DNA from: Methylocystis echinoides
Lineage (GTDB): Bacteria > Pseudomonadota > Alphaproteobacteria > Rhizobiales > Beijerinckiaceae
Reading direction: 5' to 3'
Assembly: GCF_027923385.1 (NCBI RefSeq)
Contig: NZ_BSEC01000001.1
Coordinates: 1,562,501-1,626,500 of the forward strand
DNA: 64,000 nt
In this document: positions 49,676 to 57,162 of the stretch, in pieces
Layout: each line of letters opens with the position of its first letter
Numbering within the stretch: position 1 is the first letter of the stretch
The notes under the pieces: model-generated
Seen by the model: the letters and a program-made list of their open reading frames with translations, nothing else
Database searches by the model: none
What the model was told of the DNA's origin: nothing
Program-made: the position numbers and the translations under genes

Positions 49676-49706
49676 AAAAACCCCCGCCAAAAAATGACGG
49701 GGGTTT
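49676..49706 (-). terminator. Inward-facing terminator in the right end of the insertion sequence
   Basis: Nine-pair stem (AAACCCCCG at 49678-49686 with CGGGGGTTT at 49698-49706), 11-base loop, and a TTTTTAATTT run on the minus strand. It faces transcripts arriving from glnA and may now provide its termination in place of the split native terminator. Confidence 0.7.
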
Positions 49707-49718
49707 GTCAGTGGTCTG

Positions 49719-49744
49719 AGGAGGCCGGCTTGCGCCGGCCTCCA
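49719..49744. repeat. Right 26-bp target duplication of the insertion sequence
   Basis: Identical to 48165-48190. It keeps the glnA terminator stem 56 bases beyond the glnA stop but has lost the T-tract, which stayed with the left copy. Confidence 0.85.
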
Positions 49745-49799
49745 GAAGCTTCCCGTGAGCGCCGGCGCGACGGCGATGACCGTCGCGCCGCAAGCGATC

Positions 49800-51209
49800 T
49801 CAGTAGGAGTAGTACATGTCGAACTCGACCGGGTGCGGCGTCATTTCGTAACGCATCAGCTCACCGTATTTCAGGTCGATCCAGGACTGGATGAAGTCCG
49901 CGGTGAACACGCCGCCGTCGAGCAGATAGGCGTGGTCGGCCTTGAGCGAGTCGAGCGCTTCACGCAGCGAGCCGCAAACCGTCGGGATCGCCTTCAGCTC
50001 TTCCGGCGGCAGGTCGTAGAGGTCCTTGTCGGCCGGCGCGCCCGGATCGATCTTGTTCTTGATGCCGTCGAGGCCGGCCATCAGCATGGCGGCGAAAGCC
50101 AGATAGGGGTTCGCCGTCGGATCGGGGAAGCGAACCTCGACGCGCTTCGCCTTCGGGCTGTTCACGAAGGGGATGCGGCAGGAGGCCGAACGGTTGCGCG
50201 ACGAATAGGCGAGCAGCACCGGCGCCTCATAGCCCGGGACCAGACGCTTGTAGGAGTTGGTCGACGGGTTGGTGAAGGCGTTCAGCGACTTCGCGTGCTT
50301 GATGATGCCGCCGATGTACCACAGGCACTCCTGCGACAGGCCGGCGTATTTGTCGCCCGCGAAAACCGGCTTGCCTTCGTTCCAGATCGACTGGTGAACG
50401 TGCATGCCCGAGCCGTTGTCGCCGAAGACCGGCTTCGGCATGAAGGTCGCCGTCTTGCCGTAGGAATGGGCAACCTGATGGATCGCATACTTGTAGATCT
50501 GCAGGTGGTCGGCGACGCGCACCAGCGTCTCGAACTTCAGACCCAGCTCATGCTGCGCGGAAGCGACTTCGTGATGGTGCTTCTCGACCTTGACGCCCAT
50601 GGCCGCCATGGCGGCGAGCATCTCGGAACGCATGTCCTGCGCGGAGTCGACCGGCGGAACCGGGAAATAGCCGCCCTTGGTGCGGACGCGGTGGCCGAGG
50701 TTGCCGCCCTCATAGGCGGTGTCGGAGTTCGACGGCAGTTCCGACGAGTCGAGCTGGAAGCCCGTGTTGTAGGGGTCGGCGGAGAAGCGGACGTCGTCGA
50801 AGACGAAGAATTCGGCTTCCGGACCGAAATAGGCGACGTCGCCGATGCCGAGCGTCTTGATGTGGGCCATCGCCTTCTTGGCGATGCCGCGCGGGTCGCG
50901 CGGATAGGGCTGGCCGGTGGTGGGCTCCACGACGTCGCAGACGATGACCATCGTCGCGGCGGCGAAGAACGGGTCCATGGTGACCGTCTCGAGGTCCGGA
51001 ATCAGCAGCATGTCGGACTCGTTGATCGCCTTCCAGCCGGCGATCGAGGAGCCGTCGAAGGCGATGCCTTCCACCAGCGCTTCTTCATCGACGATCGAAA
51101 CGTCGAAAGTGACGTGCTGCCACTTGCCGCGCGGATCGGTGAAGCGGAAATCAACGTATTTAACGTCGTTGTCCTTGATCTGCTTGATTACGTCCTTGGC
51201 CGTTGTCAT
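49800..51209 (-). CDS. glnA: Glutamine synthetase, type I
   Basis: A 469-residue GSI enzyme that makes glutamine from glutamate, ammonia and ATP. Recognised elements: FDGSSIAGW near residue 51, EAEFFVFD near 131, the metal/ATP loop [10 protein letters not shown] near 265, and NRSASCRIP near 339. Tyr398 in [10 protein letters not shown] is the adenylylation site, so activity should be controlled by GlnE with PII. ATG at 51209 gives the usual start [10 protein letters not shown]; the frame upstream to 51293 overlaps the glnB-glnA spacer. Second gene of glnB-glnA. Confidence 0.97.
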   Translation of the reverse strand: MTTAKDVIKQIKDNDVKYVDFRFTDPRGKWQHVTFDVSIVDEEALVEGIAFDGSSIAGWKAINESDMLLIPDLETVTMDPFFAAATMVIVCDVVEPTTGQPYPRDPRGIAKKAMAHIKTLGIGDVAYFGPEAEFFVFDDVRFSADPYNTGFQLDSSELPSNSDTAYEGGNLGHRVRTKGGYFPVPPVDSAQDMRSEMLAAMAAMGVKVEKHHHEVASAQHELGLKFETLVRVADHLQIYKYAIHQVAHSYGKTATFMPKPVFGDNGSGMHVHQSIWNEGKPVFAGDKYAGLSQECLWYIGGIIKHAKSLNAFTNPSTNSYKRLVPGYEAPVLLAYSSRNRSASCRIPFVNSPKAKRVEVRFPDPTANPYLAFAAMLMAGLDGIKNKIDPGAPADKDLYDLPPEELKAIPTVCGSLREALDSLKADHAYLLDGGVFTADFIQSWIDLKYGELMRYEMTPHPVEFDMYYSY

Positions 51210-51313
51210 GTCCGTTCTTGCCTCTTCCTTGTCATTGGTTGTGCGCGTTTGCGGCGCCTCAGCGCGGCGGAACAGTCTTTCGAGGAAGCTCATTGGATGG
51301 GGCCCGCGAAATG

Positions 51314-51655
<342 letters not shown>

Positions 51656-51815
51656 TTATCCCCGCTGCGTCCAAGCCCTCGCCGCACCCGCGCTTCGCCG
51701 TTAGCCGACGCCGTCGAGCTTCTACCATTTGAGCGAATTCCGCGCCATGGCCAAACGGTCGGCGCCGGACCCCCGCTGTTTGCTTGCATTCAGGATACGT
51801 TGTCTATCTTTTGAG

Positions 51816-51849
51816 CACAACTCGCCTAAAAAATAGGCGTCAAGTTGTG
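51816..51849 (-). terminator. Stem-loop at the end of the sulfurtransferase gene
   Basis: Inner stem CGCCTA/TAGGCG around five A (51823-51839) and outer arms CACAACT/AGTTGTG (51816-51822, 51843-51849), with a three-base bulge. The hairpin overlaps the stop codon. In the minus direction no T run follows, so it may be a weak or rho-dependent terminator, or protect the mRNA end. Confidence 0.45.
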
Positions 51850-52700
51850 TACGAGACGACTGGCAGATCGGCGCGTCCGCCCCATTCCGACCAGGAGCCG
51901 TCGTAAACCGTCGCCGGCGCGCGCCCGGAAGCGGCGAAGGCGAGGGAGAGGATGCAGGCGGTCATGCCCGACCCGCAGCTCGCGATCGTCGCCTTGTCGG
52001 GGTTGAGCCCCGCGGCGGCGAAGGCCGCGTCGAGTCCGGCCTTGTCCTTCAGCCGCCCGCTTTCGATCACACTGGCGAAGGGCAGGTTGTAGGCGCCGGG
52101 CATGTGGCCGGCGCGCAGGCCGGGGCGGGGCTCTGGGACGAGGCCCATGAAGCGCTCGGCCGAGCGGGCGTCGACGACTTGCGCCGAGCCGCTGAGCAGC
52201 GCCGCGTTCACCTGCGCCGCGTCGGCGACGAGGGCCGCGTCGACCTTCGGGGTGAAGTCCTTCGGCTCATGGGCCGTCTCGCCGGACTGCAGCGGGCGGC
52301 CCTCCGCCGTCCAGGCGGGCAGGCCGCCGGCGAGGATCGAGACCTTCTCGACGCCGAAAACATGAAGCGTCCACCACAGGCGCGGCGCTGAAAACAGGCC
52401 GACGCTGTCATAGACGACCGCATGCATGCCGTCGCCGAAGCCGAGCCGGCGCATCTCGGCCGCGAAGACCTCCGGCGCGGGAAGCATGTGCGGCAGCGTC
52501 GAGGAACGATCGGCCACGCCGTCGATGTCGAAGAAGGCGGCGCCGGGAACGTGCCCGGCCAGAAATTCCGCCCGCGCGTTGCGGTTCGCCGCGGGCATGT
52601 GCCAGGAGGCGTCGAAGACGCGCACCTCGGGGTCGTCCAGATGATCCGCGAGCCATTGAGTGGAAACGAAGAGGGTCAAGGGATCGATCTGTCGCGCCAT
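51840..52700 (-). CDS. sseA: 3-mercaptopyruvate/thiosulfate sulfurtransferase
   Basis: A 286-residue tandem rhodanese protein. The first domain is inactive; the second carries the persulfide-forming Cys242 in ASCGSGMTA, the loop typical of mercaptopyruvate sulfurtransferases rather than thiosulfate-specific enzymes. RFMGLVPEPRPGLRAGHMPGA contains the substrate-binding Arg residues (RPGLRAGHMPG). ATG at 52700 (MARQIDPLTL) is chosen because family similarity begins there. It is divergent from the Cys-rich gene at 52807. Confidence 0.9.
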   Translation of the reverse strand: MARQIDPLTLFVSTQWLADHLDDPEVRVFDASWHMPAANRNARAEFLAGHVPGAAFFDIDGVADRSSTLPHMLPAPEVFAAEMRRLGFGDGMHAVVYDSVGLFSAPRLWWTLHVFGVEKVSILAGGLPAWTAEGRPLQSGETAHEPKDFTPKVDAALVADAAQVNAALLSGSAQVVDARSAERFMGLVPEPRPGLRAGHMPGAYNLPFASVIESGRLKDKAGLDAAFAAAGLNPDKATIASCGSGMTACILSLAFAASGRAPATVYDGSWSEWGGRADLPVVSYTT

Positions 52701-52806
52701 GGCCTCGCTCTGGATGAAAAGTGGGTTTTGTCGACGCGGCTTGCATCCAGCGCCGTCGCGGAGAGAATACGCTGATTCGATTCTCACTGTCTCGCGGCCC
52801 CCTCAC

Positions 52807-53223
52807 ATGCTCGAAATTCCCGGCAAAGCCTGCGGGCCCTGCTACTTCTGCTGCAAGGTTCTCGAAATCGAGGAACTGAAGAAGACCGCCGGCAGACTGT
52901 GCGACCATTGCGTCACGACGGGCGGCTGCGGGGTTTACGCCACGCGTCCGCAGGTGTGCCGCGACTATTACTGTCAGTGGAAGGAAGATCGCGGCCTGCC
53001 CGCGACCATGCGGCCCGACAAGGTCGGCACGCTGCTCATGGACGATCCGGACAGCGACGAGTACCACGCCGTCTGCGACCCGGAAAAGCCCTTTTCCTGG
53101 CGCAATCCGCTCGTATTCAAACATCTGGTGTTGGAAGCGAAAGCCGGCCGGATGGTTGTCGCGAAGGCCGGGCTGCGGTCCTGGCGCATCTACGCGGACG
53201 GACACTGGCAGGAGTCGGCATGA
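52807..53223 (+). CDS. YkgJ-like cysteine-cluster protein
   Basis: A 138-residue protein with ten cysteines concentrated in the first 60 residues: CGPCYFCC, LCDHC, GGCGVY and RPQVCRDYYCQW. This pattern matches the zinc/iron-chelating YkgJ/UPF0153 family, for which no firm function is known. No signal peptide, so cytosolic. It precedes the DUF3108 gene by ten bases and is probably co-transcribed with it. Confidence 0.75.
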   Translation: MLEIPGKACGPCYFCCKVLEIEELKKTAGRLCDHCVTTGGCGVYATRPQVCRDYYCQWKEDRGLPATMRPDKVGTLLMDDPDSDEYHAVCDPEKPFSWRNPLVFKHLVLEAKAGRMVVAKAGLRSWRIYADGHWQESA

Positions 53224-53233
53224 GGAGCGACCC

Positions 53234-54082
53234 ATGACCCGCGGCCCAACGAGAGCGGCGACTCTGCACATGATCCGAATGAACCTGCGCGCGTCCGCGA
53301 TGGCAGCGGTCGTCGCCGGTCTTGCCGGCGCGGCGCAGGCGGAGACGCTGAAAGCCCATTACGCGCTGAGCCTGATGGGCATTTCAATCGGCAACGCCTA
53401 TGCGTCCGGCGTGCTCGACCGCAATTATCGCATTGATATCTCGATGCGTACGACCGGCCTCGCCAATCTCGTGAACAACACCAAGGGCGCCGCCACCGCG
53501 AGCGGCGGCTTGACCGCCGCCGGGCCATCGCCCGCCGCTTACGCCAATACGACCTCCAACGAAGAGGACGTCCGCACGGTGCGCATGTCGCTCGCGAGCA
53601 ATGCGGTGCGTATGGTGGAGGTCAAGCCGGAGCCGTGGGACGCCGACCAGCGCATCCCCGTGACGGACGGCAACAAGAGGCGCGTCGTCGATCCGGTCAG
53701 CGCCCTCATCATGTCCGTGCCGCAGGGGCAGGAGCTCACGGGCCCCGCCGCCTGCAATCGCACCATCGCGGTTTTCGACGGCGTCACGCGTTTCGATGTG
53801 GCGCTCAGCTACGCCGGCGAGCGCAGCGCCAGCACCGCGGGCTATTCCGGTCCCGTCGCGGTCTGCTCGGCGCGCTATACGCCGATCGCGGGACATCGGC
53901 CCGACAGCAAATCTACCCGCTACATGGCGGAGAACCGTGACATGAACGTCTGGCTCGCGCCGCTGCCGGAGTCGCGCGTGGTGGTGCCGATCCACATCGA
54001 CGTGAAGACGGGCGCCGGCGATCTGGTGATCGAAGCGTCCGACTTCCAGGTCGGCGCGAAGCGCGCCGACACGCGCCGCTGA
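53234..54082 (+). CDS. DUF3108 periplasmic protein
   Basis: A 282-residue protein with a signal peptide (hydrophobic MAAVVAGLAGAAQA, cleavage after AQA near residue 37) and a DUF3108 domain (LKAHYALSLMGISIGNAYASG at the start of the mature protein, seen as HYALSLMGISIG). The family forms a beta-rich envelope protein of unknown function. Start at 53234 has GAGGAGCG upstream; a start at 53270 would also preserve the signal peptide. The last 32 bases, with the stop, are part of a 50-base tandem duplication. Confidence 0.75.
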   Translation: MTRGPTRAATLHMIRMNLRASAMAAVVAGLAGAAQAETLKAHYALSLMGISIGNAYASGVLDRNYRIDISMRTTGLANLVNNTKGAATASGGLTAAGPSPAAYANTTSNEEDVRTVRMSLASNAVRMVEVKPEPWDADQRIPVTDGNKRRVVDPVSALIMSVPQGQELTGPAACNRTIAVFDGVTRFDVALSYAGERSASTAGYSGPVAVCSARYTPIAGHRPDSKSTRYMAENRDMNVWLAPLPESRVVVPIHIDVKTGAGDLVIEASDFQVGAKRADTRR

Positions 54083-54146
54083 CGGCGCGCTCCGGCCAAG
54101 TCGGCGCGAAGCGCGCGGACACGCGCCGCTGACGGCGCGCCCCGGC
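54051..54146. repeat. 50-base tandem duplication over the 3' end of the DUF3108 gene
   Basis: TCGGCGCGAAGCGCGC... at 54051-54096 recurs at 54101-54146 with two differences. The period is exactly 50 bases. The first copy contains the final codons and stop of the DUF3108 gene; the second lies after the stop and is non-coding. Confidence 0.85.
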
Positions 54147-54181
54147 GCGTTCGCGTTCCGCGCACTGAGCGCGCGGGCGCG

Positions 54182-54580
54182 TCAGTCGATGCGCACTTCC
54201 TTCGTCTTCTTGCGATTGCGGCGATCCGACTCATACTCGAGGTAGCGCACCTCCTTCGGCTCGGCGTCGGCGCGCAGGCAGAAGGCGGGACGCGGCGAGA
54301 AGCCGCCGGTCGGATTTTCGAAGCAGTCGGTGAAGCGCAGTTCGCACTGGAACATTGTTTCGGTTTTCGGCGCCGCGCGGGCGGCGATGGCGCGCGCCTT
54401 TTCCACCGCCTCTTTGCACAGCTTCGCGTCGAGTCCCCAGGCCTGGCAGTCGGCGAGGCTCGCCATGTATTTCCCGTCCTCGGCGCAGACCGGGATAGTG
54501 CGACGGGAGAAGAAAAGCCCGCCCGCGACGCCGGCCAGCGCTACAAAGATAATGATGTATTTCAGGGATGTTCCGCCCAT
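54182..54580 (-). CDS. Membrane-anchored protein resembling DUF1190
   Basis: A 132-residue protein with one N-terminal membrane helix (residues 6-24, LKYIIIFVALAGVAGGLFF) and a Cys-containing outer region. The spacing YMASLADCQAWG...LCKEAVEKARAIA...CELRFTDC...GGFSPRPAFC resembles the YgiB/DUF1190 pattern, but the C-terminal part is short and charged (RRNRKKTKEVRID). The ATG at 54580 has AGAGGGG upstream; a start at 54610 lacks one. Assignment is tentative. Confidence 0.5.
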   Translation of the reverse strand: MGGTSLKYIIIFVALAGVAGGLFFSRRTIPVCAEDGKYMASLADCQAWGLDAKLCKEAVEKARAIAARAAPKTETMFQCELRFTDCFENPTGGFSPRPAFCLRADAEPKEVRYLEYESDRRNRKKTKEVRID

Positions 54581-54974
54581 GTCGCCCCTCTTTTCGTTTG
54601 GCGCGGACATTAGGCTTCACGCGTCTCGCGCGGCAAGCGCAATCTCCGCCGAACAGCGTACGGCCGCGACATTCGGCCGCCGGGTAGAGCCTTGAGGTCG
54701 CTTGACAAGGATCAGCGACTACAATAGTTCGTTTACTCACCGCATTTCGGAACCGCAGACAAAAAACTGCGGTCGCATATGGCTCACCGGATGCGGATCA
54801 GGGCCAGCCAGATATGCGCCCACCCTTTCGAGGTTTCGCGTAGATACGCGATAGGGAACATGTCCGCGATGCGATCCTAAAACGTGATCCGACGAGTCCG
54901 TCCACGCTGGCGGACCGGATCGCAATGTCGGCTGATAGTTAAACCGACAAAGAGTGTGACAGAAGGAGGAAATT
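54581..54974. other. 394-base intergenic region before the 37-residue peptide gene
   Basis: No coding frame is convincing here. It contains a small hairpin with an A-rich loop (ACCGCAG at 54752-54758, CTGCGGT at 54767-54773), without a T run. TTGACA at 54702 and TACAAT at 54720 are only 12 bases apart and do not make a normal promoter. The DNA from about 54700 to 54970 is less GC-rich than surrounding genes, which suits a promoter and a long 5' leader for the peptide gene at 54975. Confidence 0.5.
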
Positions 54975-55088
54975 ATGGGCGCTATTCTCGAACTGACCAG
55001 CTACGCTTCGACCCCGGCCGGCATGATCGGCATCATCGTCATCGGCGCGGCCGCTTACTTCGCCGCCCGCTGGGTCTTCACCGACTAA
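54975..55088 (+). CDS. 37-residue single-span membrane peptide
   Basis: Encodes MGAILELTSYAST followed by one hydrophobic helix (PAGMIGIIVIGAAAYFAARW) and the C-terminal VFTD. A near-perfect Shine-Dalgarno AAGGAGG lies six to eight bases upstream. An intrinsic terminator follows 33 bases after the stop, and a long leader lies upstream. These features indicate a real, strongly translated single-gene unit. No family is recognised. It could be a small subunit or assembly factor of a membrane complex, or a regulator peptide. Confidence 0.65.
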   Translation: MGAILELTSYASTPAGMIGIIVIGAAAYFAARWVFTD

Positions 55089-55120
55089 TACAGCGTTCGT
55101 CGCTCGATTATTCGAGGCGC

Positions 55121-55159
55121 GGCGCGTCGGCTTGCCGATGCGACGCGCCTAAATTTTTT
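55121..55159 (+). terminator. Intrinsic terminator of the 37-residue peptide gene
   Basis: Perfect 9-bp stem GGCGCGTCG (55121-55129) / CGACGCGCC (55141-55149), 11-base loop, then TAAATTTTTT. Clear rho-independent terminator on the plus strand. Confidence 0.88.
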
Positions 55160-55370
55160 CTGACGTCCGTTTTCCTGAACGCCTCTCCGCCGGAGAGAGG
55201 GCTTGCGCCGTAGCGCGCGCCCTGTATTCTGTGCCCGACGCCAACTCGAAAGGGTAGGTTGTCAGCCGGCGTAACTCACAACAATTCCGCCCCCAAAAAA
55301 GGCGCTGGCAGACTGATCGGGCGGTTTTGGGGCCTGTGTGACCCAGCGTCACGCCGGTCTGGAGGGACGA

Positions 55371-56198
55371 ATGGCGCCTACCTCTTCGATCAGGGCTACT
55401 TCGATCAGGGCTACAGACGGCCAGGCGGATCTCGAGCGACCCGGACGCGGCGAGGTCGATGGGCCGAAAGCCAAGCCACGCCCCGAGAACGATGATGGCG
55501 CGGGTTACGTGCAGGCGGGCTGCATCGACGTCGCCATCGCCGACAAGAGCCCGCTGATCCTGGCCGGGCTCGACAAGCTTCTCTCCGACGACAAACGCTT
55601 TCATCTGGTGCTCAAGGTGACGGACGGCGAAGAGTTTCTCGAGGCCGCGCGCCAGCAGAAATTCGCCATCGCCGTCATCGGCTGGCAATTGCCGACGCTG
55701 CATGCGCGCGACGTGCTGCGCGCGCTGTCGCGTCAGGTCTCGGCGCCCAAGATTGTCGTCTACAGCGGCACCAATGATCCGGCCGCGCCGGCCGAGACGC
55801 TGCAACTCGGCGGCGCCGGTTTCGTCTCCAAGCGCGCCCCGCCAGAGCGTCTGCTCGACGTGCTTGCGGCGGTTGCGGCGGGGGACATGGTTTTTCCGTT
55901 TGTCGACATCCGCAAGATGCGCAGCGATCCGCTGGAGAACCTGACGCTGCGCGAGCGCAGCCTGTTGTCGGCGCTGGGCTCCGGTCACACCAACAGCCAG
56001 CTCGCCAAGGATTTCGGCGTCTCGATCAACACGATCAAGTTCCATCTGCGCAATCTTTTCGAGAAGCTCGAAGTGCGCAACCGCGCACAGGCCATCGCGC
56101 TGTTTCTGGAGATGAAGCACGGCGCCTGGCCGGGCAGCGGCGGCGGCCGCAGCATGGAGCCGACGACGACCACGAGAGGGCGGCGGCGTTCGGAGTAG
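55371..56198 (+). CDS. LuxR-type regulator with a receiver-like domain lacking the phospho-acceptor Asp
   Basis: A 275-residue transcription regulator: unstructured N-terminus (1-50), receiver-like domain at about 51-175, then a LuxR HTH (LTLRERSLLSALGSGHTNSQLAKDFGVSINTIKFHLRNLFEKL, key part NSQLAKDFGVSINTIK). At the receiver, the residue four before the conserved Pro, normally Asp, is Gly104 (VIGWQLP), while the later Ser (YSG) and Lys (VSKR) are kept. So it is probably a phosphorylation-independent pseudo-receiver. ATG at 55371 follows GGAGGGACGA; a GTG at 55338 is less likely. A 15-base tandem repeat (55384-55413) encodes SIRAT twice. Confidence 0.8.
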   Translation: MAPTSSIRATSIRATDGQADLERPGRGEVDGPKAKPRPENDDGAGYVQAGCIDVAIADKSPLILAGLDKLLSDDKRFHLVLKVTDGEEFLEAARQQKFAIAVIGWQLPTLHARDVLRALSRQVSAPKIVVYSGTNDPAAPAETLQLGGAGFVSKRAPPERLLDVLAAVAAGDMVFPFVDIRKMRSDPLENLTLRERSLLSALGSGHTNSQLAKDFGVSINTIKFHLRNLFEKLEVRNRAQAIALFLEMKHGAWPGSGGGRSMEPTTTTRGRRRSE

Positions 56199-56215
56199 GG
56201 GCGCCGCCCCGGCGT

Positions 56216-57007
56216 TTACGGCGCCGGAAACAGCGCGTCGGTCTTGCCCGTCAGCCGATAGGCGACAAGGCCGATCCATTCGTGCGTGGCGAGCTCCGCG
56301 AGCGCGAAATTGTCCGAGGCGCGCGGATTGAGCGTCCAGCCGAATTCGCCGCTCGTGCGATAATCGACGGGGTCGGCGACGACCGGGAAGCCCGCCTTTC
56401 TGAACAGTCCGACAGCGCGTGGCATATGCGTGGCCGATGTCACCAGCAGCCAGCGCTCGCCCGGCGCCGGATGAACCAGATCGCGGGTGAAAACCGCATT
56501 CTCGTAGGTGTTGCGCGACCGCGACTCGTAGAGGACGTCGCTGGCGTCGAGGCCGAGCGCGCTCCAGAACTTCTCGACGAATTCCGCTTCCGTATGCTCT
56601 GAGCCGCGCAGGGACGCCGAGCCGCCGGTGAAGACGAGCCGCGCCCGCGGATAGAGGCGACGCAGCCGCAAGGCCTCGGTCAATCGCTCCGCCGCGTCGT
56701 TGATCACGGCCTGGCCATGACGCGAACTCGATTGCTCGTCCATGGACCCGCCGAGCACGATGATCCCGTCGGGCGCCGGCGCGTCGGCGGGGAGGGGTGG
56801 AAAGCGGGTTTCGAGCGGCAGGGCGAGAAGCAGGGGGATGGGCGAAAAGCCCAGCACGAGCAGGAAAAGAAGGGCGCCGGCGCCGAGCGCGCAGCCCGGT
56901 CTTCGTCGTCCCGCGAGGCAGAGCGCGATCCCTGCCGCGCCGATCACAAGCGCGAGATTGATCGGCGAGGCGAAGAAGGCGAGGGTTTTGGAGAGGATGA
57001 AGAACAT
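56216..57007 (-). CDS. YdcF/ElyC-family (DUF218) membrane protein
   Basis: A 263-residue protein with two N-terminal membrane helices (about 5-28 and 38-62) and a DUF218 domain with GIIVLGGSM near residue 85, FTGGSAS near 125 and SRNTYENA near 165. E. coli ElyC acts in envelope and peptidoglycan homeostasis; other members are of unknown function. The domain would lie in the periplasm. Convergent with the LuxR gene, 17 bases apart. Confidence 0.85.
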   Translation of the reverse strand: MFFILSKTLAFFASPINLALVIGAAGIALCLAGRRRPGCALGAGALLFLLVLGFSPIPLLLALPLETRFPPLPADAPAPDGIIVLGGSMDEQSSSRHGQAVINDAAERLTEALRLRRLYPRARLVFTGGSASLRGSEHTEAEFVEKFWSALGLDASDVLYESRSRNTYENAVFTRDLVHPAPGERWLLVTSATHMPRAVGLFRKAGFPVVADPVDYRTSGEFGWTLNPRASDNFALAELATHEWIGLVAYRLTGKTDALFPAP

Positions 57008-57044
57008 GGCGGCTCACCGGCTTTGCGTTCCGGCCGCCCCGCGT

Positions 57045-57148
57045 CCTGCCCGCGCCTGTCGCGGGCATCCACGCCGGGCCGCTTCGGCGCTTCCCGCCAG
57101 TCTGCGACGCGTCGCCGCGTCGATGGCCGGGACAAGCCCGGCCATGAC
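57045..57148. repeat. Palindromic repeat, family C, copy 1
   Basis: GCCCGCG-CCTGT-CGCGGGC (57048-57066) and ATGGCCGGG...CCCGGCCAT (57123-57145) form two stems, the same modules as at 60045-60127. It fills the gap between the ElyC-type and ETF-QO genes. Confidence 0.8.
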
Positions 57149-57162
57149 GTGACGGGCGGGCG

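Larger units (their letters stand above)
48191..49718 (+). mobile_element. IS1182-type insertion sequence, intact
   Basis: A 1,528-base element bounded by imperfect inverted repeats of about 19 bases: CAGACTGCTGACAAACCCC at 48191 and CAGACCACTGACAAACCCC reading inward from 49718 (two mismatches). It holds one full-length transposase gene. Flanking 26-bp direct repeats equal to a terminator palindrome show insertion into the glnA terminator. Each end carries a hairpin-plus-T terminator directed into the element. The intact frame and the perfect flanking duplication suggest a recent insertion. Confidence 0.9.

Noticed and set aside
54702..54725. TTGACA and TACAAT boxes as a sigma-70 promoter for the 37-residue peptide gene
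   Set aside because: Only 12 bases separate the boxes, well below the normal 16-18.
55259..55370. A coding N-terminal extension of the LuxR-type gene from GTG at 55338 or earlier
   Set aside because: The GGAGGG box fits the ATG at 55371, and the extra residues resemble no receiver sequence.
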